Positions 1 to 7,888 are shown, numbered from the stretch's first letter. The stretch: DNA of 14,341 nt from Planctomycetaceae bacterium (GCA_027080405.1 JALWSL010000581.1:1-14341), one strand, 5' to 3'. Numbers and translations are program-made. The notes: a model not told the origin generated them from the letters alone.

Positions 1-1
1 G

Positions 2-397
2 ATGCAGACCTCGGACTGCCCGTTGCTGTTGAATTCGAATCTCCCGGGAGCCGAACGGGTGGTGAACGGGAAAATCTTCGAGTATATCGCCGCCGAGAAA
101 CCGTTTTTGTTGATTTCGCCGCCCGGCGACATGTGGCAATTAACTGCTGGCTGCCCCTATGCGCTCCCCTGTAATCCCGCCTCGCCGGAAGATATTGCCA
201 CAGTGATGGGAAATCAGCTAAAACGGTATCGGGAAGGGAAGTCTCTCGATGTGGGGGACTGGTCACCGAAATTACACCAGCGCAGAAACCGAGCCGAGCA
301 ACTTGCCAGTCTGCTGGACGAAATAACGGCTTCTTCAACGAATGAAAAGGGGGAAATCGAAAGAACCAGCAAATCGGAAAAAACTCCCGTTACATAA
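2..397 (+). CDS. Glycosyltransferase family 4-like protein, C-terminal fragment (5' end outside the window)
   Basis: This is the last 131 codons of a gene that enters from the left; the ATG at position 2 is probably an internal methionine, not the start. The stretch around residues 18-42 ([20 protein letters not shown], then LLISPPGD) is the donor-sugar-nucleotide region of GT-B glycosyltransferases of the GT4 type, where a lysine and a following E-Y contact the nucleotide sugar in 'GKxFEYLA' motifs. The rest, a helical stretch with [16 protein letters not shown], fits the C-terminal helices of the same fold, and a polar tail follows. Such enzymes add a sugar to a cell-surface polysaccharide or lipid carrier on the cytoplasmic face of the membrane. 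The next gene downstream, a deacetylase-like membrane protein, supports a surface-polysaccharide setting. Donor and acceptor cannot be told from this fragment. Confidence 0.75.
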   Translation: MQTSDCPLLLNSNLPGAERVVNGKIFEYIAAEKPFLLISPPGDMWQLTAGCPYALPCNPASPEDIATVMGNQLKRYREGKSLDVGDWSPKLHQRRNRAEQLASLLDEITASSTNEKGEIERTSKSEKTPVT

Positions 398-426
398 GGG
401 CTTTCGATAGGGCACGGGTGCCGTTT

Positions 427-445
427 GTTCGCGTGGCTTGCGAAC
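427..445 (+). terminator. Possible weak terminator hairpin after the glycosyltransferase gene
   Basis: GTTCGC at 427-432 pairs perfectly with GCGAAC at 440-445 around a 7-base loop, 30 bases after the glycosyltransferase stop codon. A shorter GGCA/TGCC stem lies just before it. No U-tract follows (the next bases are ttccccc), so this may be a processing or 3'-end protecting hairpin instead of a true intrinsic terminator. Confidence 0.3.
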
Positions 446-459
446 TTCCCCCAAACCTC

Positions 460-492
460 TTTGATTGTGATTCGATTATGATTTGATTGTGG
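460..492 (+). repeat. Three tandem 11-bp repeats upstream of the 618 gene
   Basis: Three head-to-tail 11-mers are visible: TTTGATTGTGA (460-470), TTCGATTATGA (471-481) and TTTGATTGTGG (482-492). Copies 1 and 3 differ only at the last base; copy 2 differs from copy 1 at two positions. The period is about one DNA helical turn. The array ends 125 bases before the ATG at 618, in a non-coding gap, which is a normal place for activator sites. OmpR/PhoB-family response regulators are known to bind direct repeats with 11-bp spacing; that this array is such a site is inference. Confidence 0.5.
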
Positions 493-617
493 CGAAACAG
501 TCGTGTTGAGGGCCACCATCTGGTTCTTTGTAGATACCGTCAAATGTTGATCCTGTCAATTTCCTGTTCCAATTCCCTGTTCTTTGTCCGCACAACGGAT
601 TCTGCATTTTTGTTCCT

Positions 618-1766
618 ATGATGCTCATACCTATTATTTTTTCAGGATTGCTGCTGCTCGGGATACTCGGGTACTGGCTGGCGCTGAGACATCGCCATAT
701 CGATATGTGGATCGGGAGTTATTACTTTCCCGCCAATCGGATAGCTGAACCGAATCGGCCCGATGAGCCGATCGAACTGTTTATCGCGATCTGCGATCAC
801 TACGAACCGGGACGGGGCGGGGCAGCGAAAGAGATTGGGCTCTCACTGGTGGATCGCTGGGTGAGCGAGTATCCGAAATTGTTTGGCCAGTTTCATGATT
901 GCAAGGGGCAGGTTCCCCAGCACACCTTCTTTTTTCCGCAGGATGAATATGAACCTGAATATCTTGATCGCCTGAAAGAATTGTGCCAGGCAGGTTTTGG
1001 CGATGTCGATGTCCATTTGCATCATGAAAGTGATACCGCAGAACAGCTTCGTGAAAAATTGGTGGAGTTTCGTGATACGCTCTATCATCGACACGGATTA
1101 CTGCGGCTCGATCCAATTACCAACAACGTTGTTTATGGATTCATTCATGGCAACTGGGCACTTTGCAATTCCCGCCCGGATGGCTACTGCTGTGGCGTGA
1201 ACGAAGAAATCACGATATTGCGGGAAACCGGCTGTTACGCCGACTTCACCATGCCTTCTGCGCCATCGAACACGCAGACATCGACCATCAACAGCATCTA
1301 CTACGCGACGAATCATCCGGGAAAACCGAAAAGCCACGATACCGGAAAGCCTGCCATCATCGGGAAGACGCCCCCCGCCGAAAGCCTGCTCATGATCCAG
1401 GGGCCACTTGTTCCGAGTTGGTCGCCGCCCAAATGGGGAGTGTTTCCCCGTATTGAAAATGGTGATCTTCACGGAACCCGTCCTCCCACAATCGATCGTC
1501 TGAAACTTTGGCTCAAAGCCAATGTGCACGTTCAGGGCAAACCGAACTGGAAGTTCATCAAACTGCATACGCATGGCTGCAAAAAAGGGAACATCGACAT
1601 GCTGCTCGGTGGGCAAATGCAGCGGTTCCATCAGCAACTGGCCGATTACTCCCGGGAAAATCCGCATATCCGCTACCATTATGTGACCGCGTGGGAAATG
1701 GCAACACTGGTCAAACAGGCCGAGCAGGACAAACCATGCGAACTGGAAATCGAGTCTTGCGGATAA
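618..1766 (+). CDS. Membrane-anchored polysaccharide-deacetylase-like protein of unknown specificity
   Basis: The 382-residue product starts with a hydrophobic segment (about residues 3-23) that should anchor it in the membrane. Two acidic/histidine motifs resemble the metal-binding sites of carbohydrate esterase family 4 (NodB fold): D60-H61 in 'AICDHYEP', and H133, H135, H136 and D139 in 'VHLHHESDT'. A third conserved-looking cluster is H317-T-H319 in 'FIKLHTHGC', and '[11 protein letters not shown]' lies at 176-185. The order is right for a NodB-like barrel, but the canonical TFDDG and HSxxHP motifs are absent, so I do not call it a proven deacetylase. I recall similar uncharacterised proteins in exopolysaccharide clusters of other bacteria. 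The upstream glycosyltransferase fits a role in trimming or modifying a surface polysaccharide. ATG codons occur at 618 and 621; no Shine-Dalgarno decides between them. Confidence 0.7.
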   Translation: MMLIPIIFSGLLLLGILGYWLALRHRHIDMWIGSYYFPANRIAEPNRPDEPIELFIAICDHYEPGRGGAAKEIGLSLVDRWVSEYPKLFGQFHDCKGQVPQHTFFFPQDEYEPEYLDRLKELCQAGFGDVDVHLHHESDTAEQLREKLVEFRDTLYHRHGLLRLDPITNNVVYGFIHGNWALCNSRPDGYCCGVNEEITILRETGCYADFTMPSAPSNTQTSTINSIYYATNHPGKPKSHDTGKPAIIGKTPPAESLLMIQGPLVPSWSPPKWGVFPRIENGDLHGTRPPTIDRLKLWLKANVHVQGKPNWKFIKLHTHGCKKGNIDMLLGGQMQRFHQQLADYSRENPHIRYHYVTAWEMATLVKQAEQDKPCELEIESCG

Positions 1767-1960
1767 CCGGGCCGGTGTATCCGGATAAGTGGCATAACCG
1801 GAACTGATGATGTCTGCTTTCTGTTTTCGCTGATCGATAGGGTCAACTTTTTTTGCCGATCCTGTGAATATGTGGCACAGTTCAGTTGGTGCGTTGTCGG
1901 TTGGGATAAAAGATGTTCAACCCGGCAGCAGATTGTTTTCTTGGGCCACATAGAGGTGGA

Positions 1961-1966
1961 AGGAAG
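1961..1966 (+). promoter_or_regulatory. Ribosome binding site that selects the start at 1976
   Basis: AGGAAG at 1961-1966, inside the purine run gaggtggaaggaag, stands 9 bases before the ATG at 1976. The in-frame ATG at 1913 has no comparable site, so the shorter protein is preferred. Confidence 0.6.
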
Positions 1967-1975
1967 TTGCAAAAG

Positions 1976-2326
1976 ATGGAAATATGCGAAGAACTGGTGG
2001 TTGATCGCCGAAGAAAAGCTCGGCGGGCGACGACACGAAAAAGAGTGGATGGCGGTGAACGCCTGGGGACGGACAAGGAGAACCATCAACCCGTCGAGCG
2101 CAGAAAGGTGGAACGCCGCAAACAGATCGATCCCACCACGTGTGAACGGGACTACTCCGGAGATGAAATCGAGTTCATGAAGGCGATGGACAACTACAAG
2201 CGACGCTCCGGTCGCCAATTTCCCACCTGGAGTGAGGTCCTCGAAGTTCTCAAGGATATGGGGTATCGCAAAGTTGCAGAACCGACGACAACGTTCGTTC
2301 CGGATTCAGAAAAAGTGGAAGCATAA
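1976..2326 (+). CDS. Small charged conserved planctomycete protein of unknown function
   Basis: The 116-residue product has two parts. Residues 10-52 are strongly basic (several RRRK and ERRKVERRK runs) and look disordered. Residues 53-100 ([20 protein letters not shown] followed by [19 protein letters not shown]) look like a compact helical unit; I recognise this pattern from small hypothetical proteins common in planctomycetes, but no function is known to me. No signal peptide or membrane segment is present, so it should be cytoplasmic. The basic half could bind nucleic acid or the ribosome, which is only inference. The start at 1976 is chosen because of the AGGAAG site; an in-frame ATG at 1913 would add 21 residues. 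A strong terminator follows 30 bases after the stop, so the gene probably ends its transcript. Confidence 0.75.
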   Translation: MEICEELVVDRRRKARRATTRKRVDGGERLGTDKENHQPVERRKVERRKQIDPTTCERDYSGDEIEFMKAMDNYKRRSGRQFPTWSEVLEVLKDMGYRKVAEPTTTFVPDSEKVEA

Positions 2327-2356
2327 GGACTTCGCGAAACAGTAGCGGGCAAACCG

Positions 2357-2394
2357 GTCCCTGTTCAGTCATGCCGATTGAGCAGGGACTTTTT
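2357..2394 (+). terminator. Strong rho-independent terminator after the small charged protein gene
   Basis: A 14-bp stem pairs 2357-2370 with 2376-2389 around the 5-base loop atgcc; two pairs are G-T wobbles and the rest are Watson-Crick. Five T residues follow at 2390-2394. Stem, loop and U-tract are all textbook, and it lies 30 bases after the stop codon at 2326. Confidence 0.88.
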
Positions 2395-2447
2395 GCATTA
2401 CCAATAGAGAGATCACTGTCCATTCACTCGAATTTGTCCCTTCTCGT

Positions 2448-2477
2448 TTGAAAAAACAACTCCGATCTTGTTATACA
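2448..2477 (+). promoter_or_regulatory. Candidate sigma70-type promoter for the EamA-like gene and bioD
   Basis: TTGAAA (2448-2453, five of six matches to the -35 consensus) is followed after 18 bases by TATACA (2472-2477, four of six matches to the -10). It lies just after the strong terminator and about 70 bases before the ATG at 2547, where a promoter is needed. The match is moderate. Confidence 0.38.
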
Positions 2478-2546
2478 AAGTGGGTTGTTTTGAGAATCCT
2501 GCTCAATTGCCCGACGACCGACCCTACTTCTTTTGAAAGCCTACCT

Positions 2547-3098
2547 ATGAAAATGTTGATTCCCATCCTTTTTGCGTGTGGTACTGCGCTCTGTTGGGGG
2601 CTCTATGGCCCGACGCTCCAGCACGCCCGCAGTTCAACAGGTGAATGGAGTGCGTTCAAGCCCTATGTCTTTATCGGCATCGCGTATCTCGTTTGGGCAT
2701 GCCTGGGGGGTGTCACCGGTATGACAATCAAAGGAGACAGTTTCTCTTTTTCAGGCTCCCAAAGTCCAGCCATGACGTGGGGGTTTCTGGCCGGTACCCT
2801 GGGTGCTTTTGGTGCTTTCAGCCTGACTTCAGCCATGCTCAGCGGGGGAAAACCCCTGTTTGTGATGCCGATTGTTTTTGGAGGGGCGGTCACTGTCACC
2901 GCGATTGTCTCTGCGATTGAACTGAAAGATATCACAAAAACGAGCCCGTTGCTTTGGGTAGGGATGGTCGCCGTGGTTATCGGAGTTGTTCTTGTCGCCG
3001 CGAACACGCCGCACGCCCATCCTCCCGCGAAACAGGTCGAGCAACAAAAACCGGCAGATACATCGGCACCGGAATCACCCGGTGATACTGGCACTTGA
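2547..3098 (+). CDS. Half-size EamA/DMT-superfamily-like inner membrane protein
   Basis: The 183-residue product has about five hydrophobic helices (near residues 3-22, 38-58, 76-96, 101-122 and 133-153). 'ALCWGLYGPTL' at 14-24 and 'GKPLFVMPIVFGGAVTVTAI' at 101-120 resemble one EamA repeat of the drug/metabolite transporter superfamily, which usually has two repeats and about ten helices. A half-size protein would have to work as a dimer. A polar His/Pro/Glu-rich tail of about 30 residues follows. The ATG at 2547 puts the first helix at the N-terminus; an upstream in-frame TTG at 2448 would add 33 polar residues and falls on the candidate -35 element, so it is unlikely. bioD begins 49 bases downstream on the same strand, so the two are probably co-transcribed. 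The substrate is unknown. Confidence 0.7.
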   Translation: MKMLIPILFACGTALCWGLYGPTLQHARSSTGEWSAFKPYVFIGIAYLVWACLGGVTGMTIKGDSFSFSGSQSPAMTWGFLAGTLGAFGAFSLTSAMLSGGKPLFVMPIVFGGAVTVTAIVSAIELKDITKTSPLLWVGMVAVVIGVVLVAANTPHAHPPAKQVEQQKPADTSAPESPGDTGT

Positions 3099-3147
3099 TT
3101 CGAACCAGCAACCGACTGGTTCACGCACCCCGGACGGCAGGACGAAT

Positions 3148-3879
3148 ATGGCGGCCAAAGGGCTTTTTATTACTGGCACCGATACCGATGTCGGCAAAAC
3201 ATTCGTTTCGTGCCAGATTATTCGGGAGATGCTCCAGCAGGGGAAATCGATCGGGGCGTACAAACCTGCCTGCTCCGGTTCAGCAACCGATTCATCCGGG
3301 AAGAGGCAATGGGAAGATATTGAACTTCTCCATCAGGCTTTGCAGAGACGTGAATCGAAAGAGCGAATCTGTCCGCAAACTTTCGAATGGCCCTTGGCTC
3401 CGGATCGGGCAGCGAAAATGGAATCCCGAACCGTTGATGAATCGCTTCTTCTCGGGGGCTGGAAATGGTGGCTCGAACGTGTTGAGTATCTCCTGATCGA
3501 AGGGGTGGGCGGTTTGCTTTCGCCCCTCTCGGAAAATTATCTTGTTGCCGATTTCGCCGCACAAACCGGGTATCCTCTATTGGTTATTGCCGATGCCGGC
3601 TTGGGAACAATCAACCACACACTGTTGACCATTGAAGTCGCCAGACAACGCGGATTGTCTGTCGCAGCCGTTCTGCTTAATCAAACTCGTTTGCAAAGTG
3701 ATGACTCGGTATGTTTCAATATAGAAGACCTGATCAGCCGAACCGATGTTCCTGTTCTCGGAGCAATGCCGTTTTGTCCAGAAAATGGCGTGCCCTGTTA
3801 TTCGGAGGGTTGGGGCGGCTACAATTGGGCATCCCTGTTTTGTGAACCTGTTCAGTCTACACAGGACGTTCACCAATGA
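3148..3879 (+). CDS. bioD: ATP-dependent dethiobiotin synthetase (BioD)
   Basis: BioD closes the ureido ring of dethiobiotin from 7,8-diaminononanoate, CO2 and ATP, the next-to-last step of biotin synthesis, in the cytoplasm as a homodimer. The 243 residues match the family throughout: Walker A loop GTDTDVGKT (10-18), 'YKPACSGS' (38-45) equivalent to the YKPVASGS substrate/ATP region of E. coli BioD, D57 in the 'WEDIELL' position, 'LLIEGVGGLLSPLS' (115-128) equivalent to VEGAGG, and 'GLGTINHTLLT' (151-161) with 'LLNQT' (176-180) for nucleotide recognition. Length is close to the usual 220-240. AGGA at 3139-3142, 5 bases before the ATG, supports this start. No other bio genes are in the window, so the pathway is scattered or continues elsewhere. 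It follows the EamA-like membrane gene by 49 bases. A GCCCG/CGGGC stem at 3926-3946 downstream could be a weak terminator. Confidence 0.93.
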   Translation: MAAKGLFITGTDTDVGKTFVSCQIIREMLQQGKSIGAYKPACSGSATDSSGKRQWEDIELLHQALQRRESKERICPQTFEWPLAPDRAAKMESRTVDESLLLGGWKWWLERVEYLLIEGVGGLLSPLSENYLVADFAAQTGYPLLVIADAGLGTINHTLLTIEVARQRGLSVAAVLLNQTRLQSDDSVCFNIEDLISRTDVPVLGAMPFCPENGVPCYSEGWGGYNWASLFCEPVQSTQDVHQ

Positions 3880-4045
3880 ATACAATGCCTCCAGTGCATA
3901 TCGATGCGTCCTGTTGATGTGGGGTGCCCGGTTGAGACACACGGGCCTGCGCCTTTTGCAAATTACGAACAACATGTTACCCCTCTTTGCGGTTAATCGC
4001 ATTTAGAGAGAGTCGCTCTGTCGGGCTTAAGTGGAGTGAGATGAA

Positions 4046-5437
4046 ATGTCGGAAGAAGAGAAACCGGATTTCAGTTTTTTGGACGAGATGAAAAGCTCAT
4101 CAGACTCCACCATTCTGGATAAAAAAGATTCGGGGGACAAAAACGATTCGATTCCCGGGTCGGAAACAGCTCCAGAACAACAGTCGGAATCTCGACCGGA
4201 ATCTCAACCGGCCTGGATGGACGAGGCGGAAACGCTGGAAGACCGCTATGATAGCAGCACGCGGTTTGCGGCTGCCTTGGAATCATCCGAGGATGCCGCT
4301 TCGAAATCCGAGAGCCTTTTCAATTTTTCTGAAGAACAGACCAAAACGGAGCAGGGAACAGAACCGACAGAGGCAGAAGGTGATGCTGAAGCGGAGGGGC
4401 AAGCCCCCATCGACAAAGAAACCGAAACCAGCTCATCTTCATCGGAAGAAACTGCTTCCCTCGACAGTGAAGAACAACCTGTGGAACAGCAGCGTGATTC
4501 AACAGAAATGGATACAGATGCGGCAGACCGGGAAACTGTCCCCACTGCCTCCGAAGAAAACGCGACCATTTCCGACTCGGAAGATACTTTGAAAAAGTCC
4601 GAGCAGAAAGAATCGCCCAGGGAGCAATCAACAATGGCGACTGATACTGCCTCTCCCGCTGCAACACGTACCGCTTCCAGTCCGGTACAGGGGCCGGTTG
4701 TTTCAAGGCGGTTATTCATTATCGTTCTCAGCTATGCCAGTGCGATCACATTGATTTGCGCCATCCTGATCATGCAATCGTTCCAGGCCAAAGAACACGA
4801 TCTGGAAAGCCTGCCCGATCTGAAACCGCCGATGAAGGATGATGAAATCGCTTACCGTCTTGTTCCAGAAGCGGCCAAACTTCCTCCCGGCCATACGTTG
4901 AAACTTGGGGAATCTCGCCGATTCGGCAATGTCCGGGTCACGCCGACTAGAGTGGTTTACGAACCGCTCAAATTTACCCACTATTCCCGGACTTCGAACA
5001 AAACCAGAGTGGCCAGTAAACCGGTGATGAAACTCTGGCTGAAATTTGAGAATGTTTCCAAAGATCAGAAGTTTGCCCCGCTGGACCGCAAGCTGATGCT
5101 CATGCGAATTGTCGATCCCAAGCGCCCCGAATATATGCGTTCCAATCAGTTTTTGTGTCCTGCTGGCAGCAAAGGAGATCTCGACAAAACAAGTTTGCTA
5201 TACAATCTGGAGATGGTCGGAGATTGGGATTTCGCCGGCGTGAAGGACGATCCCGTTCTGTCTCCCGGAGAGGCACTGGAGATCTATCTCCCTTCTTCCG
5301 AAGAGGCTTATAACAAAATGGACGGGAAAATTACCTGGCGAGTGCAGTTTCGCAAAGGTTACAACCCCAAATCGAAGCGCGGCGTTACAACGTTGATCGA
5401 GGTGATCTTCGACAAGAAACAGGTTGTTTCCGCGTGA
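4046..5437 (+). CDS. Bitopic membrane protein with a long acidic disordered N-terminal half
   Basis: The 463-residue product has three clear parts. Residues 1-220 are low in hydrophobics and rich in Glu, Asp, Ser, Thr and Gln, with no predicted fold by eye. R221-R222 precede one hydrophobic segment at about 223-245. Residues 246-463 form a mixed polar domain with beta-strand-like stretches such as 'VMKLWLKFEN' and 'ITWRVQFRKG'. By the positive-inside rule the acidic half is cytoplasmic and the C-terminal domain is exported. The C-terminal part recalls immunoglobulin-like/DUF4352-type domains, but I cannot name the family; planctomycete homologues are expected. GGAG at 4033-4036, 9 bases upstream, supports the ATG at 4046. 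An imperfect 12-bp tandem duplication at about 4186-4210 encodes the SESRPESQP stretch, suggesting the linker grows by slippage. It ends 29 bases from a convergent gene. Confidence 0.75.
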   Translation: MSEEEKPDFSFLDEMKSSSDSTILDKKDSGDKNDSIPGSETAPEQQSESRPESQPAWMDEAETLEDRYDSSTRFAAALESSEDAASKSESLFNFSEEQTKTEQGTEPTEAEGDAEAEGQAPIDKETETSSSSSEETASLDSEEQPVEQQRDSTEMDTDAADRETVPTASEENATISDSEDTLKKSEQKESPREQSTMATDTASPAATRTASSPVQGPVVSRRLFIIVLSYASAITLICAILIMQSFQAKEHDLESLPDLKPPMKDDEIAYRLVPEAAKLPPGHTLKLGESRRFGNVRVTPTRVVYEPLKFTHYSRTSNKTRVASKPVMKLWLKFENVSKDQKFAPLDRKLMLMRIVDPKRPEYMRSNQFLCPAGSKGDLDKTSLLYNLEMVGDWDFAGVKDDPVLSPGEALEIYLPSSEEAYNKMDGKITWRVQFRKGYNPKSKRGVTTLIEVIFDKKQVVSA

Positions 5438-5446
5438 GCCTGTTTC
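5416..5446. terminator. Inverted repeat over the convergent gene junction, candidate bidirectional terminator
   Basis: GAAACAGG (5416-5423) pairs perfectly with CCTGTTTC (5439-5446); the stem can extend inward by two pairs. The stop codon of the plus-strand gene (5435-5437) lies in the loop, and the stop of the minus-strand VWA gene is 20 bases beyond. Position between two converging genes is typical for a shared terminator, but no long U-tract follows on either strand (the minus strand gives only tttctt). Confidence 0.42.
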
Positions 5447-5466
5447 GTGACCGCTCGTTTTGCCGC

Positions 5467-7788
5467 TTACTCCGAGGCGGGAAACGGACCGGGCTGTTCG
5501 ATATCCATTTGGTGGTGCCCTCCCTGAACCAGATTTTTGGTCATCAATAATTCGACGACCATCATTGCCGTGAACAGGAATAGCAGAACAGGCCAGATTT
5601 CCATTCCGCTACCCGCATCCGCTATCGAAGCAAGCATCTCTTCCGAGTTCCGTTGCCAGTTGATCTGATACGATTTTCGCAGGCTTTCCAGATCCGCTTC
5701 ACTCAACCGATCCAAATCCGATTCGCTTCTCGGTGCGTAAACACTGAATGGTATCTCCAGAGGAACCTGCCGCTTCGATTCGTCAGTGACCATGCAGCCG
5801 GGGTGAAAAGTGTAAATACCTGAAAGCCGTGGCGGTTGCAGAATCCACTGGATGCGGTTTCTGTTACCGGTTCGCTGTGCGTAATAGACGGTCTCACCCG
5901 GCCCCGTCACCTTGATTTTCAACGGCTGGCAGGGCAACGAACGCAGTACAAGTGCATGATTCAGTTCGACATTTCTACTCGAAGCGGTCGCAGACAGGCC
6001 CATAGCCAGTTCATGCAGAAAGGGAACAAAAGCGCGTTGCCTGATCAAATCGTTTCCGACACCATCGAACGAGATCGCACTGACCAATATCTGTCCACGT
6101 CCTGCGTAACGCCTGACAAACAGGGGAGCACCAGATTGCAACCGGGCATCAACGGTTACCGAAGAAAGCGCCGTTTCGGCATCGTTTTGGGTTTTGGCCG
6201 ATTTCCCTTTTGGGGCCTCGGGAATATCGAGTTTCCAATATTCACCAAGGTGAGTGTCGGCAAGATCCGTGGTTTTCGACTCCCGGAAACGCTGTAGCCA
6301 CTCGGCTGAAAAGGTGCTGAGATCGATCTTTTCTTCCAGATTCCGTTCTTCCGTCGTCACCAAAGATTCGTACGAGGCAGGAAACACCGGTTGCTGCCGT
6401 TCTTTCCATTGCGAAACAATGTTCTGCAAATCGCTTTGCCCGATATGACCGTCAGGAATGAAAACGACCGTTCCTCCGCCGTAAAGAAAATCAGTAAGTT
6501 TTGACCAGAAAAGAGTCTGTTGCTCTCCGTTTTTTCGCGCCAATTCATCTGTTGCAATCAGAAACAGGACGCGCAACTGGCTCAAATCCTGATCGACTAT
6601 TTCGTCATAATTGAACAGGGTTGAATCAACCCAGACTTTTTCCCTGTCCGGATCGCCAAAGGCAAGTTTCAGAAAATAATCGGCTGCGTGATCGGAACTC
6701 TGGTTCGGCTGGGCTGGCTTCGCTTTCGTTACAATTGCTACCGGGATGCTCTCGAGCACCTGCAAGCTGACTTTCGATTGATCGTCACCTTGCAGACTGT
6801 CTGTTTTGACCGACGCCGTAATGATATGCGAACCGGCTTCCGGGAATCGGGTGGTAAACCTCACCACAGCCTGCTCACCATTTCTGAGGCGAACCGTTTC
6901 CGTCTCCCGTGAAAGCCGCTGACCATCCACCGACCAGAAAACCTCGCAGTCGGCTTCTTCTGCCTGGCCGGTATATTTCACACGGGAAGTAACAGTAACG
7001 GGGGAATTGACGACGAGCAATTCACGCGAAGGCTGTAGCTGATCAACCAGAAAGTTGTCCGCCTGTTGCATCTGCTGGTTCCCGACATCGATGGCTGAAA
7101 TATTGATGGGGACTGCAGCCGCCTTACGAATCTGCAGCATTTCGCTCCAAAGTTCTTTATCAGCCAGTTTCCAGGAAAGTTTCTGTTTGTCGGTCAAAAC
7201 AACGATATCACGGCGGGTACTGTACGATTGGGTCAGGATTTGACAGGCGCGACTGAACGCGGAGATCAGATTCGCCGGGCCGTCCGGTCGCTCGATCTTC
7301 TCCAGTTCCAATCGAGCCGTCGCCGTATCTGTCAGGGGAGCCGGAGTGAGCAGGTGAGGCCGTTGCCGGGCATCGATAATCGCAACCCGATCGACCGAAG
7401 TCAGTTGATCCAGGATTTCGTGTGTCGCCTGGATCGCCCTGGCATGGGGCGTTATATTTTCTCCTGTCCATCCCATGCTGTAAGAGCCATCGATGATGAT
7501 CACCAGATCAACCGGTTCGGGATGCAGATTCCTGATCCAGGTATTACCTTGCACAAATGGTCTGGAAAAGATGAACGCCAACAGGGCCACCATGGCCATC
7601 CGCAGTAAAAGCAGAAGCAGGTCACTCAATTTGATGCGTTGCCGCGTCCGTTCTCCCAATTCCAGAAAACGCATCGCCCCCCACTGAACAACATCGAAAC
7701 GGCGACGGTTCAGGAAATGCACCAGTATCGGAATCGTCACAGCCAGCAGGCCGAACAGCATTCCAGCGTTCAAAAGTGAAATGAACAT
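5467..7788 (-). CDS. BatA-type membrane protein with von Willebrand factor A domain
   Basis: The 773-residue product begins with the BatA N-terminal region (about 1-80): a hydrophobic helix at 5-25, 'VHFLNRRRFDVVQWGAMRFL' at 23-42, a polar linker, then a second helix at 57-77. A VWA domain follows at about 93-215, with a MIDAS metal site D100-G-S102-Y-S104 and D200 in 'VVLTD'; the usual central MIDAS threonine is not obvious. Residues 250-345 look Ig-like. Residues 348-450 ('VLFLIATDEL', 'FLYGGGTVVFIPDG') look like the Rossmann-type glutamine-amidotransferase-like domain often found in these planctomycete proteins. A final membrane helix lies at about 731-749. Family members usually sit with MoxR ATPase and DUF58 genes, which are absent here. 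The 100-base gap from the upstream propeller gene suggests possible co-transcription. Shine-Dalgarno support for the start is weak. Confidence 0.85.
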   Translation of the reverse strand: MFISLLNAGMLFGLLAVTIPILVHFLNRRRFDVVQWGAMRFLELGERTRQRIKLSDLLLLLLRMAMVALLAFIFSRPFVQGNTWIRNLHPEPVDLVIIIDGSYSMGWTGENITPHARAIQATHEILDQLTSVDRVAIIDARQRPHLLTPAPLTDTATARLELEKIERPDGPANLISAFSRACQILTQSYSTRRDIVVLTDKQKLSWKLADKELWSEMLQIRKAAAVPINISAIDVGNQQMQQADNFLVDQLQPSRELLVVNSPVTVTSRVKYTGQAEEADCEVFWSVDGQRLSRETETVRLRNGEQAVVRFTTRFPEAGSHIITASVKTDSLQGDDQSKVSLQVLESIPVAIVTKAKPAQPNQSSDHAADYFLKLAFGDPDREKVWVDSTLFNYDEIVDQDLSQLRVLFLIATDELARKNGEQQTLFWSKLTDFLYGGGTVVFIPDGHIGQSDLQNIVSQWKERQQPVFPASYESLVTTEERNLEEKIDLSTFSAEWLQRFRESKTTDLADTHLGEYWKLDIPEAPKGKSAKTQNDAETALSSVTVDARLQSGAPLFVRRYAGRGQILVSAISFDGVGNDLIRQRAFVPFLHELAMGLSATASSRNVELNHALVLRSLPCQPLKIKVTGPGETVYYAQRTGNRNRIQWILQPPRLSGIYTFHPGCMVTDESKRQVPLEIPFSVYAPRSESDLDRLSEADLESLRKSYQINWQRNSEEMLASIADAGSGMEIWPVLLFLFTAMMVVELLMTKNLVQGGHHQMDIEQPGPFPASE

Positions 7789-7888
7789 CTCGTTGAACCA
7801 ATCCCCTGATCTATCCCGGCAGGCGCAATCTTTTTTCCAACATCAATAATACGTTGCGCCCTGTCCAATTCCCCATGATACACTCTGT

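Noticed and set aside
1098..1679. Minus-strand open frame of 193 codons inside the 618 gene
   Set aside because: It lies fully opposite a coherent protein and shows no motif of its own.
1778..1787. Perfect 10-bp palindrome TATCCGGATA after the 618 gene
   Set aside because: No loop is available for a hairpin and no second copy is seen; a 10-bp palindrome is expected by chance at this scale.
7822..7860. GGCGCAA/TTGCGCC inverted repeat in the gap upstream of the VWA gene
   Set aside because: Seven pairs across a 25-base loop with no U-tract on either strand; too weak to call a terminator or operator.
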